A stretch of 64,000 nt of DNA from SHZI01 sp040080965 (GTDB lineage: Bacteria; Pseudomonadota; Gammaproteobacteria; Steroidobacterales; GCA-2729495). Shown here in pieces: positions 23,776 through 31,453 of the stretch (the first letter of the stretch is position 1; the number at the start of each line of letters is the position of its first letter). Below the pieces are notes generated by a model, which worked only from the letters and a program-made list of their open reading frames with translations, was not told where the DNA came from and did not search any database. Position numbers and translations under genes: made by a program. Location: assembly GCA_040080965.1 (NCBI GenBank), contig JBEBHH010000015.1, positions 1 to 64,000 on the forward strand, in the 5' to 3' direction.

Positions 23776-26139
23776 TCAGGAGGCGATGCGGAGGATGGCG
23801 GTGGGCCGGGTCTCGTCCTGCTCGTAACTGCGCACCCAGGCGCTGAACTGCTCAGCCGGCATCGGCTTGCTGATCAGGAATCCCTGGGCCTGTTCGCAAC
23901 CCTGCTGCTTGAGCCACTCGAGTGCCTGGCGGGTTTCGACCCCCTCGGCCAGCACCTCGAGTCCCAGGTTGTGCGCCAGGTCGATTGACGCGCGCACGAT
24001 GGCGGCGTCGTCGCTGTTCCCCGGCAGGTCGGTGACGAAGGACCTGTCTATCTTAAGCTCGTCCACCGGCAGGTGCTTGATTTGCGCGAGCGACGAGTAC
24101 CCGGTGCCGAAATCGTCGATGGCTATGCGGATGCCCAGGTCACGCAGGCACTCGAGCACGAGGGTGGCACGCTGGAAGTCGTGCACGACCGCCTCCTCGG
24201 TGATCTCCAGGACGATGTTGCGCGCCGCAAGGTCGTGGTCCCGCAGCAGCTCCAGCACGAAGCAGGGCAGGTCCCTGTTCTGCAGGTCCCTGCTCGACAG
24301 GTTCACCGCGACGGGCAGGTCCAGGCCTTCCTCCAGCCACAAGCGGCACTCGCGCACCGCGGCCGTCAGGGCCCAGTTCGTGATGAGCGAAATGTTGCCG
24401 GATTTCTCCGCCAGCGGAATGAACTGGTCGGGCGTCAGGAAGCCGAACACAGGGTGCTGCCAGCGCACCAGCGCCTCGGCACCGCAGATGCGGCCGTCGG
24501 ACAGGCGGATCTTGGGCTGCAGGTAGAGGCGCAGCTCGTCGTGGCGGGCGGCCCGGCGCAGGTCGGCCAGGATGGCCAGCTGCCGCACGTGGCGTTCCTC
24601 GTTGCCCGGCTGGTAGACGCGGACAGCCGCGTCGGCCCTGCGCGCCTCGCTGTGCGCGACGGCCACGCGCTTCAGGATCTGGTCGGCGTCATCGCCGTGG
24701 ACGGGAAAGCCGGCGATGCCCACGCGGGCGGCGACGCTGACGTTGACGTCCCGGACGGAGAGGCCGGCGCCGAGGAGCCGAAGGAGGTCCTCAGCCGTCT
24801 CCTCCGCCTGCCCGAGGCTGCGCCCGGCCAGGATCGCCAGGAACTGGTCGCCCTCGAGCCGCGCCAGCAGATGGCTGGCATCGAGACCGGCACGCAGGCG
24901 CTCGGCGGCCTGGCAGCGCAGGGCATCGCCGATATCCTGGCCCAGTGAAGAACCGATGTCGCTGAAGTTGTCCAGGTCAACCAGCAGGACCGACACTGGC
25001 TCGCCCCCGAGCCGGGCGTCGCCAATGGCGGATTCGAGGGCCTCGAGCGCCGACAGCCGGGTCGGCAGGCCCGTCAGCTGGTCGAATCGCGCCTGGTACG
25101 TGATCCGCTCTTCCCGCTCCGCGATGCCCTCCTGCATGGCATTCAGCGCGTTGGCCAGCTCCGCGACCTCACCGTCGGCGCGGACATCCACGGGTTTCCG
25201 GTAGTCGCCGTCGCGGATACGCCGGGCGGCGCGCGCCAGTGCCTGGACCGGCTCGGAGATGGTCCGGGAGAGGAGGATCCCGCCGACCATGGCGAGGCAC
25301 AAGGCGATCGAGCTCAGCACCAGCACCGAAAGGCGCAGTGACTCGAACGGCGCCATGACCGCGTCGAGTGGCTGGGACAGCAGTATCTCGACGTCACCGT
25401 AGCCCGGTATCAGCGGCACCATGAGAGCCACATGCTCCACCCCGCCGGTGGTCATGGTCATGGGGGCCCCGTCGCGGGCGCCCGAGGTGTCGAGGTCGTT
25501 GAGCAGGGCGGTGGCGTCCAGGTGGTCGAGTGAACTGCCCAGCACCGAGTGCGTCTGTCCGGTCCGGGTCAGCAGGGTCGTGTCGAATCCGGTGAGCTTG
25601 CTGAGCCGCTCGGCGAAGTTGCTGTCGATGAGGATCCCCATGGCCAGCCAGGCGATGGGGTCCGATTCGCCGACGGGCACGGCGATGACCTCGTAGGCGC
25701 GATTCCCGGCCTGGATGACGGCCCGCGAATGCCCGACGCCGCTGGCCCGGCTGACGAGGCCAGGGAAGCTGATGTGCTCCCGCCCGACGGACTCGGAGCC
25801 GGCCAGCACGTGCCCCCGTGGATCAAGCAGGATGGCGAGGTCCAGTTCGGCTCGCCGGCGCTGGGCCCTGAGGATCGCGGTGGTGGCGGTGCTGTTCCCG
25901 CTGACTATCGCGCCCCGGAAGAACGCGTCCGCTGCGAGGACGGCGCCCGCCGTGCGGAGCCGGGTGCCACGCCCCAGTGCGAGCTGGTTGGTGATCGTCC
26001 CGGCGCCGGCGAGGAGGCGCTGTGCCCGTACTCCCACCTCGCGGTTGGCCGTGTACAGCACGGCGGCGATGGTGCCAAGCTGGGTGACAACGACGAGCAG
26101 GGCCGCCAGGGCCAGGATCTTGAAGCGCAGGGTCCGCAT
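23776..26139 (-). CDS. membrane GGDEF-EAL protein, probable cyclic-di-GMP phosphodiesterase
   Basis: A 787-residue inner-membrane signalling protein. It has a first membrane helix (ILALAALLVVVTQLGTIAAV), a periplasmic sensor of about 240 residues, a second helix near 265-290, a HAMP linker (ISEPVQALARAARRIRDGDY), a GGDEF domain and an EAL domain. The GGDEF site reads EGDQF, so cyclase activity is doubtful. The EAL domain keeps EALVRW, VNLSSRDLQ, LEITEE, DDFGTGYSSL and KIDRSFV, so it should degrade cyclic-di-GMP. It is convergent with the bactofilin-like gene, 3 bases apart. Confidence 0.9.
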   Translation of the reverse strand: MRTLRFKILALAALLVVVTQLGTIAAVLYTANREVGVRAQRLLAGAGTITNQLALGRGTRLRTAGAVLAADAFFRGAIVSGNSTATTAILRAQRRRAELDLAILLDPRGHVLAGSESVGREHISFPGLVSRASGVGHSRAVIQAGNRAYEVIAVPVGESDPIAWLAMGILIDSNFAERLSKLTGFDTTLLTRTGQTHSVLGSSLDHLDATALLNDLDTSGARDGAPMTMTTGGVEHVALMVPLIPGYGDVEILLSQPLDAVMAPFESLRLSVLVLSSIALCLAMVGGILLSRTISEPVQALARAARRIRDGDYRKPVDVRADGEVAELANALNAMQEGIAEREERITYQARFDQLTGLPTRLSALEALESAIGDARLGGEPVSVLLVDLDNFSDIGSSLGQDIGDALRCQAAERLRAGLDASHLLARLEGDQFLAILAGRSLGQAEETAEDLLRLLGAGLSVRDVNVSVAARVGIAGFPVHGDDADQILKRVAVAHSEARRADAAVRVYQPGNEERHVRQLAILADLRRAARHDELRLYLQPKIRLSDGRICGAEALVRWQHPVFGFLTPDQFIPLAEKSGNISLITNWALTAAVRECRLWLEEGLDLPVAVNLSSRDLQNRDLPCFVLELLRDHDLAARNIVLEITEEAVVHDFQRATLVLECLRDLGIRIAIDDFGTGYSSLAQIKHLPVDELKIDRSFVTDLPGNSDDAAIVRASIDLAHNLGLEVLAEGVETRQALEWLKQQGCEQAQGFLISKPMPAEQFSAWVRSYEQDETRPTAILRIAS

Positions 26140-26264
26140 ACCGGGTTGTTCTCGGCCCGGCCTGGCGCCGTCTTGAATGCATCCGCACCGGTTTCGTGCG
26201 ACGCCGGCCCACGAACGGCCAATCCGTGAACCGGGTCTCGCTTCCGGAGCCGCCCCCGGGCGGA

Positions 26265-26921
26265 TCAGCCGCGCCCGAGCGCCCTGTCCCCGACGAACGG
26301 GTTCGTCGCCCGCTCCTGGCCGAAGGTCGACGTGGGGCCGTGGCCCGGCACGAATGTGACGTCGTTACCCAGCGGCCAGAGGTTCTGGGTGATGGACTTG
26401 ACCAGCGTGGCGTAATCGCCGCGGGGAAAATCCGTCCGGCCGATGGATCCGGCGAACAGCACGTCGCCGACGAACGCCAGGCGGTCCGCCCGCGAATGGA
26501 ACACCACGTGGCCAGGGGTATGCCCCGGGCAGTGATAGACCTCGAGGGTCTCGGGGCCGACCTGGACGGTGTCGCCCTGGTGAAGCCACCGTGTCGGCGT
26601 GAACGTCGCCACCGGCTCGAACCCGAACATGCGGGCCTGCTCCGGCAGCATGTCGATCCAGAACTGGTCGTCGGGGTGCGGCCCCTCGATCGGCAGGTTC
26701 AGCCTGTCGGCCAGCGACTGCGTGGCGCCGGCGTGATCGATGTGCGCGTGCGTCAGGAGGATCTTCGTGAGCCGGACGCCTTCGTCCGCCACGGCGGCCA
26801 GGATGTGCTCCAGGTCGCCACCCGGGTCGATGACGGCGCCCTCGTGCGTCTCCGCTGACCAGATGACGGAGCAGTTCTGCTGGAAGGCCGTGACCGGGAT
26901 GACGGTGGCGCGGAGGGTCAT
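26265..26921 (-). CDS. metallo-beta-lactamase fold hydrolase, glyoxalase II/YcbL-like
   Basis: A 218-residue zinc hydrolase. The THAHIDHAG motif, the His in CPGHTPGHVVF, the Asp in VGDVLFAGSIGRTDFP and the final His in VPGHGP are the metal ligands of glyoxalase II-type enzymes. The size is that of the short YcbL subgroup rather than full glyoxalase II. It probably hydrolyses thioesters such as lactoylglutathione. The ATG at 26921 is preferred over an upstream in-frame ATG because the family begins with the strand TLRATVIPVTAFQQN. Confidence 0.87.
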   Translation of the reverse strand: MTLRATVIPVTAFQQNCSVIWSAETHEGAVIDPGGDLEHILAAVADEGVRLTKILLTHAHIDHAGATQSLADRLNLPIEGPHPDDQFWIDMLPEQARMFGFEPVATFTPTRWLHQGDTVQVGPETLEVYHCPGHTPGHVVFHSRADRLAFVGDVLFAGSIGRTDFPRGDYATLVKSITQNLWPLGNDVTFVPGHGPTSTFGQERATNPFVGDRALGRG

Positions 26922-27067
26922 CCCCGGATGATGCTGGGGTACACTCGGGCGGGTCAACGAGCGATGCACGTCTCACTCCAGTCTCAAGTCGCTCCGGCCG
27001 CGGGCCGATACTGTGAGGCGTGCCGCCAGGGTGGCACGCAACCTGGCCGTCACATTGGGGAGTCGCC

Positions 27068-28066
27068 ATGCAACTGGGAATGATCGGCCTTGGCCGGATG
27101 GGCGCCAACATGGTGCGCCGGCTGATGCAGCACGGCCACGAATGCGTGGTATTCGACGCCAATGCCGACGCCGTGGCGGCCGTCACGGCCGCCGGTGCCC
27201 AGGGAACGTCCTCCGTCGAGGAATTCATCTCGCGGCTGAAGCCGCCGCGCGCCGTCTGGATCATGCTGCCGGTGCCGGTGGTGGAGGGCGTCGTGAAGAC
27301 GGTTGCCGCGCGGCTGCAGAAGGGCGACATCCTCATCGACGGGGGCAACTCGCCGTTCGAGAATGCCATTCGCCGGGCCTCTGACCTGAAGCCGCAGGGC
27401 ATCCACTTCGTCGACGTGGGCACGAGCGGCGGCGTCTGGGGCCTGGAGCGCGGCTACTGCCTGATGATCGGCGGCTCGCCGGAGGCCGTGCGCCACCTGG
27501 AGCCGGTCTTTCGCGACCTGGCGCCGGGCATGGGCGACGTGGAGCCGGTCGCCGGCCGCGATGCAGACTCTCCCGCCTCGAAGGGCTACCTGCACTGCGG
27601 GCCGCCAGGCGCGGGCCACTTCGTGAAGATGGTCCACAACGGCATCGAGTACGGAATGATGGCCGCCTACGCCGAAGGCTTCAATCTGCTGCGGCACGCC
27701 GGCGCCGGCCTCCGGGAGGGTCCCGGTGCCCCGGACACGCCCGAGCGCTACCAGTACGACTTCGACCTGGGCGCCATCGCCGAACTGTGGCGCCGGGGCA
27801 GCGTTGTCACGTCCTGGCTCCTGGACCTGACGGCGGCGTCCCTGGCGGAGGATCCGCAGCTCAAGGGCTTCCAGGGCCGGGTTTCCGACTCGGGAGAGGG
27901 CCGCTGGACCCTGAAGGCCGCCATCGACACCGCCGTGCCCGTCCCGGTTCTCTCGGCGGCGCTCTACTCCCGGTTCGAGTCCCGGGGCGAAGCAGAATTC
28001 GCGGGCCGGCTCCTGTCGGCCATGCGCTTTCAGTTTGGCGGCCACCGGGAAACGAACAAGCCATGA
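27068..28066 (+). CDS. gnd: 6-phosphogluconate dehydrogenase (decarboxylating), short form
   Basis: Oxidative decarboxylation of 6-phosphogluconate to ribulose 5-phosphate. The 332-residue product belongs to the short (GntZ/YqeC-like) class, with GMIGLGRMGANMVRRLM, IDGGNSPFENAIRR, VGTSGGVWGLERGYCLM and FVKMVHNGIEYGMM. The ATG at 27068 places the Rossmann loop at the N terminus; an earlier in-frame start would add 16 residues unlike the family. It overlaps zwf by 4 bases and heads the gnd-zwf-pgl operon. Confidence 0.93.
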   Translation: MQLGMIGLGRMGANMVRRLMQHGHECVVFDANADAVAAVTAAGAQGTSSVEEFISRLKPPRAVWIMLPVPVVEGVVKTVAARLQKGDILIDGGNSPFENAIRRASDLKPQGIHFVDVGTSGGVWGLERGYCLMIGGSPEAVRHLEPVFRDLAPGMGDVEPVAGRDADSPASKGYLHCGPPGAGHFVKMVHNGIEYGMMAAYAEGFNLLRHAGAGLREGPGAPDTPERYQYDFDLGAIAELWRRGSVVTSWLLDLTAASLAEDPQLKGFQGRVSDSGEGRWTLKAAIDTAVPVPVLSAALYSRFESRGEAEFAGRLLSAMRFQFGGHRETNKP

Positions 28067-29460
28067 CCGAACGTTCCGATGCGGTGGTGTTGCTGGGCGC
28101 CACGGGCGACCTGGCCCATCGCAAGATCTATCCCGCGCTGAAGGCCATGGTGAAGCGCGGCACACTGGACGTGCCGGTCGTCGGAGTCGCCCGCTCGGGC
28201 TGGAACCTGGAGCAGTTCCAGGCGCGCGTGCGCGACAGCCTCGACAAGCGCACCAAGGACGCCACGTCCCCGCCCGCAGAGAAGCTGATTTCGCTGCTTC
28301 GTTACGTGGACGGCGACTATCAGTCCGCCGATACCTTCGCGCGCCTGAAGGAGGCGCTGAAGGATGCGAAGTCGCCGCTGTTCTACCTGGCGATCCCGCC
28401 CAGCCTGTTCGGCCCCGTCGTGAAGCTGCTGGGCGAATCCGGCTGCGCGAAGAACGCCCGGGTGGTGGTCGAAAAGCCCTTTGGCCGGGATCTCAGTTCG
28501 GCGAAGGCCCTGAACCACACGCTGCACAGCGTGTTCCCCGAGACCTCGATCTTCCGGATCGACCACTTCCTCGGCAAGGAGCCGGTGCAGAACCTGCTGT
28601 ATTTCCGCTTCGCCAACTCGTTCCTGGAGCCCATCTGGAACCGGAACTACGTGGAGAGCGTCCAGATCACCATGGCCGAGACGATCGGCGTGGAAGGCCG
28701 GGGCAAGTTCTACGAGGAGGTCGGCGCGATCCGCGACGTGGTGCAGAACCACCTCCTCGAAGTCGTGGCCAGCCTAGCGATGGAGCCGCCCGTGGGCTAC
28801 TGGGGCGAGGCCCAGCGCGACGAGCGCATCAAGGTCCTGCGGGCGATCAGCCCGTTCACGACGCAGAGCATGGTCCGCGGCCAGTACAAGGGCTACCGGG
28901 GCGACGAGGGCGTGGCCCCCGATTCGGACGTGGAGACCTACGCCGCCATGGAGCTGCACCTCAACTCGTGGCGTTGGCAGGGCGTGCCGTTCTTCATCCG
29001 CGCCGGCAAATCCCTGCCGGTCACGGCCACCGAAGTCATGGTCATGCTCAAGGCGCCCCCGCAGCAGGTCTTTGACGAGCCGGTGCCGCCCCAGTCGAAC
29101 TACTTCCGTTTCCGGCTTGGGCCGAACCAGGTGGCGATTGCCCTCGGCTCGCGGACCAAGACACCCGGCGAGCGCATGGCTGGCGAAGAGATCGAGCTCT
29201 ATGTCTGCAACGCTACCAGCGAGGCCAAGGAAGCCTACGAGCGGCTCATCGGCGATGCCATGAGCGGTGACGCCACCCTGTTCGCCCGGGAAGACAGCGT
29301 GGAAGCGGCCTGGGCGATCTGCGACCCCGTCCTCAACAAGGGCGGCCCTGCGTACCGCTACGAGCCCGGTTCCTGGGGCCCCCGCGAGGCGGAGCGGATG
29401 GTGGCCGCCTTTGGCGGCTGGTTCAACCCGACCCACGACGGGATCGGGCGCGGCACCTGA
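28063..29460 (+). CDS. zwf: glucose-6-phosphate 1-dehydrogenase
   Basis: First enzyme of the oxidative pentose phosphate pathway. The 465-residue product has the nucleotide loop VVLLGATGDLAHRKIYPAL, the EKPFGRDL motif and the active-site signature FRIDHFLGKEPVQNLL with its catalytic His and Lys. ATG at 28063 overlaps the gnd stop. The 6-phosphogluconolactonase gene follows after 20 bases, so the three enzymes of the oxidative branch are made together. Confidence 0.95.
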   Translation: MTERSDAVVLLGATGDLAHRKIYPALKAMVKRGTLDVPVVGVARSGWNLEQFQARVRDSLDKRTKDATSPPAEKLISLLRYVDGDYQSADTFARLKEALKDAKSPLFYLAIPPSLFGPVVKLLGESGCAKNARVVVEKPFGRDLSSAKALNHTLHSVFPETSIFRIDHFLGKEPVQNLLYFRFANSFLEPIWNRNYVESVQITMAETIGVEGRGKFYEEVGAIRDVVQNHLLEVVASLAMEPPVGYWGEAQRDERIKVLRAISPFTTQSMVRGQYKGYRGDEGVAPDSDVETYAAMELHLNSWRWQGVPFFIRAGKSLPVTATEVMVMLKAPPQQVFDEPVPPQSNYFRFRLGPNQVAIALGSRTKTPGERMAGEEIELYVCNATSEAKEAYERLIGDAMSGDATLFAREDSVEAAWAICDPVLNKGGPAYRYEPGSWGPREAERMVAAFGGWFNPTHDGIGRGT

Positions 29461-29480
29461 AGCGGCGCGGACGGGGCGGG

Positions 29481-30239
29481 ATGCGGCTGGAGGTTGCAAA
29501 GACACCCGAGGCGGCTGCCGAAGTGGCGGCGCGCCTGATTGCCACCGTGCTGGGCGTCGCGGTCGGCCGCCGCACCCGCGCTTCCCTGGCGCTCAGCGGC
29601 GGCTCCTCCCCCGTGCCGATGTTGCGCGCGCTCGCCCGGGAGCCGCTCGACTGGTCGGTGATCCACGTCTACCAGGTCGACGAGCGGGTCGTCGCCCGCG
29701 GCGACTCGGCGCGCAATCTCGGCGCCCTCGACGAAATACTCGTGTGGCGAGGGCCACTGCCGCGCAGGAACCTGCATCCCATGTGGGTCGATCGCGCCGA
29801 CCTGCCGGGCGCCGCCGATTCCTACGGTGAAGAGCTGGCGCAGGTGGCCGGCGAGCCGCCTGTCCTGGATGTCGTGCACCTGGGGCTCGGTGGCGATGGC
29901 CACACCGCCTCGCTCTTTCCGGGGGACCCCGCGCTCGCCGTCAAGGAGCGCAGCGTGGCCATTACCGCCGAGCACAATGGCCACCGCCGCATGACGCTGA
30001 CGTTCCCCGTGCTGAACCGGGCGCGCAATGTGCTCTGGTACGTCACCGGGGCCGACAAGGCCGGCGTGGTGGCCGATCTCTACGCTGGCGGCGCCCCGTT
30101 CCCCGCCGGCCGCGTCGCCCGGCGCCGCGCGGTGCTGGTCGCTGACGAGGCCGCGGCCCGGGAGGCAGCGGTGCCGAAGAAGCGGCGTCCCCCGCCGGCC
30201 CGCCCGGTCGTCGTTCCGCTCCGCACCCCGGAGAAGTAG
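29481..30239 (+). CDS. pgl: 6-phosphogluconolactonase
   Basis: Hydrolyses 6-phosphogluconolactone between the zwf and gnd steps. The 252-residue product has LALSGGSSPVPMLRAL near the N terminus, VYQVDERVV, and the family signature HLGLGGDGHTASLFPGD. The last 25 residues form a Lys/Arg/Pro-rich tail not needed by the fold. Its TAG stop is the first triplet of a REP-like repeat. Confidence 0.93.
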   Translation: MRLEVAKTPEAAAEVAARLIATVLGVAVGRRTRASLALSGGSSPVPMLRALAREPLDWSVIHVYQVDERVVARGDSARNLGALDEILVWRGPLPRRNLHPMWVDRADLPGAADSYGEELAQVAGEPPVLDVVHLGLGGDGHTASLFPGDPALAVKERSVAITAEHNGHRRMTLTFPVLNRARNVLWYVTGADKAGVVADLYAGGAPFPAGRVARRRAVLVADEAAAREAAVPKKRRPPPARPVVVPLRTPEK

Positions 30240-30258
30240 GAGCGCCTTCAGCCGCGAC
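30237..30258 (+). repeat. REP-like palindrome at the end of pgl
   Basis: TAGGAGCGCCTTCAGCCGCG followed by AC. Its TAG is the stop of pgl. An inverted, shortened copy lies at 30948-30964. Confidence 0.8.
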
Positions 30259-30294
30259 CGGCGATTGGCCCACCTTCGGCCGGAGGCAATCCCG

Positions 30295-30783
30295 CTACTT
30301 CGACCGCGATTCCTCCAGCGCCTTCCGAAGCAATTCCATGACAGCACGATCCTTGTCCCGACCGGCCTCTTCCTTGGTCCGGATCACGGCCGCCAGCCCC
30401 AGCACCCTGACGGCAAGTCCACCCAGGTCGACAGCGGGGGCGTCGGCCAGCAGATCCTCATAGCGTCTTCCAGAGCCAATCGCCCCGAGCAAATCCACCG
30501 GACCGCAGCGAGTAAGAAGCAGGTGGTGACCGGGACCTGCCAGGCCCGCGCTATCCGGGCGAAGCACCCGGCCCTCCGGATCCCTGTAGTGAGCGTCCAG
30601 TTCGTCGAGGGCGGCCCGCAGGCGCTCGAGATTCCCGGCATTGCGGGCGTGGACCACTTCGAGATCGAACGTCGCCACGGGTGCTCCCCCGAGAACGGCC
30701 GCCACGCCGCCGACCACGATCAGCTCGACGTCGTGCCGCGCGAAGACCTCAAGCGCGTCCCGGAACCGGGGTGGTTTGATCAC
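30295..30783 (-). CDS. nucleotidyltransferase-like protein, possible toxin of a two-gene module
   Basis: A 162-residue protein starting with GTG. The N-terminal segment LIVVGGVAAVLGGAPVATFDLEVV has the GG...D-x-D/E arrangement of the nucleotidyltransferase fold used by AbiEii-like and MNT-like proteins; here the second acidic residue is Glu. A helical C-terminal half follows. Its start overlaps the end of a 59-residue gene by 35 bases, a compact pairing typical of toxin-antitoxin modules. Both lie between inverted REP-like repeats. The toxin role is inference. Confidence 0.6.
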   Translation of the reverse strand: MIKPPRFRDALEVFARHDVELIVVGGVAAVLGGAPVATFDLEVVHARNAGNLERLRAALDELDAHYRDPEGRVLRPDSAGLAGPGHHLLLTRCGPVDLLGAIGSGRRYEDLLADAPAVDLGGLAVRVLGLAAVIRTKEEAGRDKDRAVMELLRKALEESRSK

Positions 30784-30928
30784 GGCGCAACTCGCTCACG
30801 CTGTCCACAAAACCCTGCAGTACCTGGAGCCGCTCGGCGGGCGACAAGCTCCGCATCCACGCGATCAGGGAGTTATCCGCGCCAGTGCTGGGAGACTGGG
30901 CAAGCGGTGAAGTGTCGGGGGACGACAT
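30749..30928 (-). CDS. 59-residue partner of the nucleotidyltransferase-like gene
   Basis: The product starts MSSPDTSPLAQS and contains a helical core SLIAWMRSLSPAERLQVLQG with VSELRRD after it. Small proteins with this W-MRSLSPAERL pattern accompany nucleotidyltransferase-like genes elsewhere, so it may be the antitoxin or a chaperone-like partner. Its 3' end overlaps the next gene by 35 bases in another frame. No clear ribosome-binding site or promoter was found upstream, where the REP-like repeat begins about 20 bases away. Confidence 0.6.
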   Translation of the reverse strand: MSSPDTSPLAQSPSTGADNSLIAWMRSLSPAERLQVLQGFVDSVSELRRDQTTPVPGRA

Positions 30929-30947
30929 GCGTCGAGTATACGCCGCG

Positions 30948-30964
30948 GTCGCGAGCCGCTCCTA
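30948..30964 (-). repeat. shortened REP-like repeat at the end of the DUF934 gene
   Basis: On the minus strand this reads TAGGAGCGGCTCGCGAC: the standard 22-base core with 5 bases lost from the loop. Its TAG is the stop of the DUF934 gene (30964-30962). Confidence 0.75.
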
Positions 30965-31453
30965 CCGGCGGTGGCGGCGGTCGAGGGCTCGCGGCCGGCC
31001 GTCGCCGGTGGCCTGGTACCAGACGGAGTGGTCACCCGCGATCGTCTGCCAGGCCAGCTCGGGGTCCGGGGCCACCACGTCAAAGGTACTGAACCCGCAG
31101 CGCTGCATGAAGTGCAGCTGCTCCTGCAGCACATCGCCCACGGCGCGGATCTCAGCGGTGTAGCCGAGGCGTTCTTTCAGGAGCCGGGCGTATGTGTAGG
31201 CGCGGCCGTCCCGGTACTTGGGAAACTCCAGCGCGACGACGGCGAAATGCGCGAGGTCGTCGGCGATCCGGGTCGGGGGCTGGTCGCTCCGGAGGCGGAT
31301 GCCGAGCGGCGCGTCCCAAGCCAGCAGTTCGTCCCGGCGCGCCTGCCACTGCTCGAGGCTGACGATCAGGGGTACGCCAGCCGGCAACTCACCGAGTCCC
31401 GAGGCATCGGTAAAGGGATCAGGCACCAGCCTACCGTCGCGGATCAGCCCCAT
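30962..31453 (-). CDS. DUF934 protein of the sulfite reduction operon
   Basis: A 163-residue protein with the DUF934 core: GVPLIVSLEQWQARRDELLA, SDQPPTRIADDLAHFAVVAL, FPKYRDGRAYTYARLLKERL and VLQEQLHFMQRCGFSTFDV. In proteobacteria this family is nearly always the gene after a siroheme sulfite/nitrite reductase and is thought to help it work, perhaps in electron delivery. The ATG at 31453 shares a base with the reductase stop (TGATG). The stop codon lies in a REP-like repeat. Confidence 0.87.
   Translation of the reverse strand: MGLIRDGRLVPDPFTDASGLGELPAGVPLIVSLEQWQARRDELLAWDAPLGIRLRSDQPPTRIADDLAHFAVVALEFPKYRDGRAYTYARLLKERLGYTAEIRAVGDVLQEQLHFMQRCGFSTFDVVAPDPELAWQTIAGDHSVWYQATGDGRPRALDRRHRR

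Noticed and set aside
30295..30783. Definite AbiEii toxin
   Set aside because: Only the nucleotidyltransferase fold motif is visible; the partner does not look like AbiEi, so a specific AbiE name is not supported.
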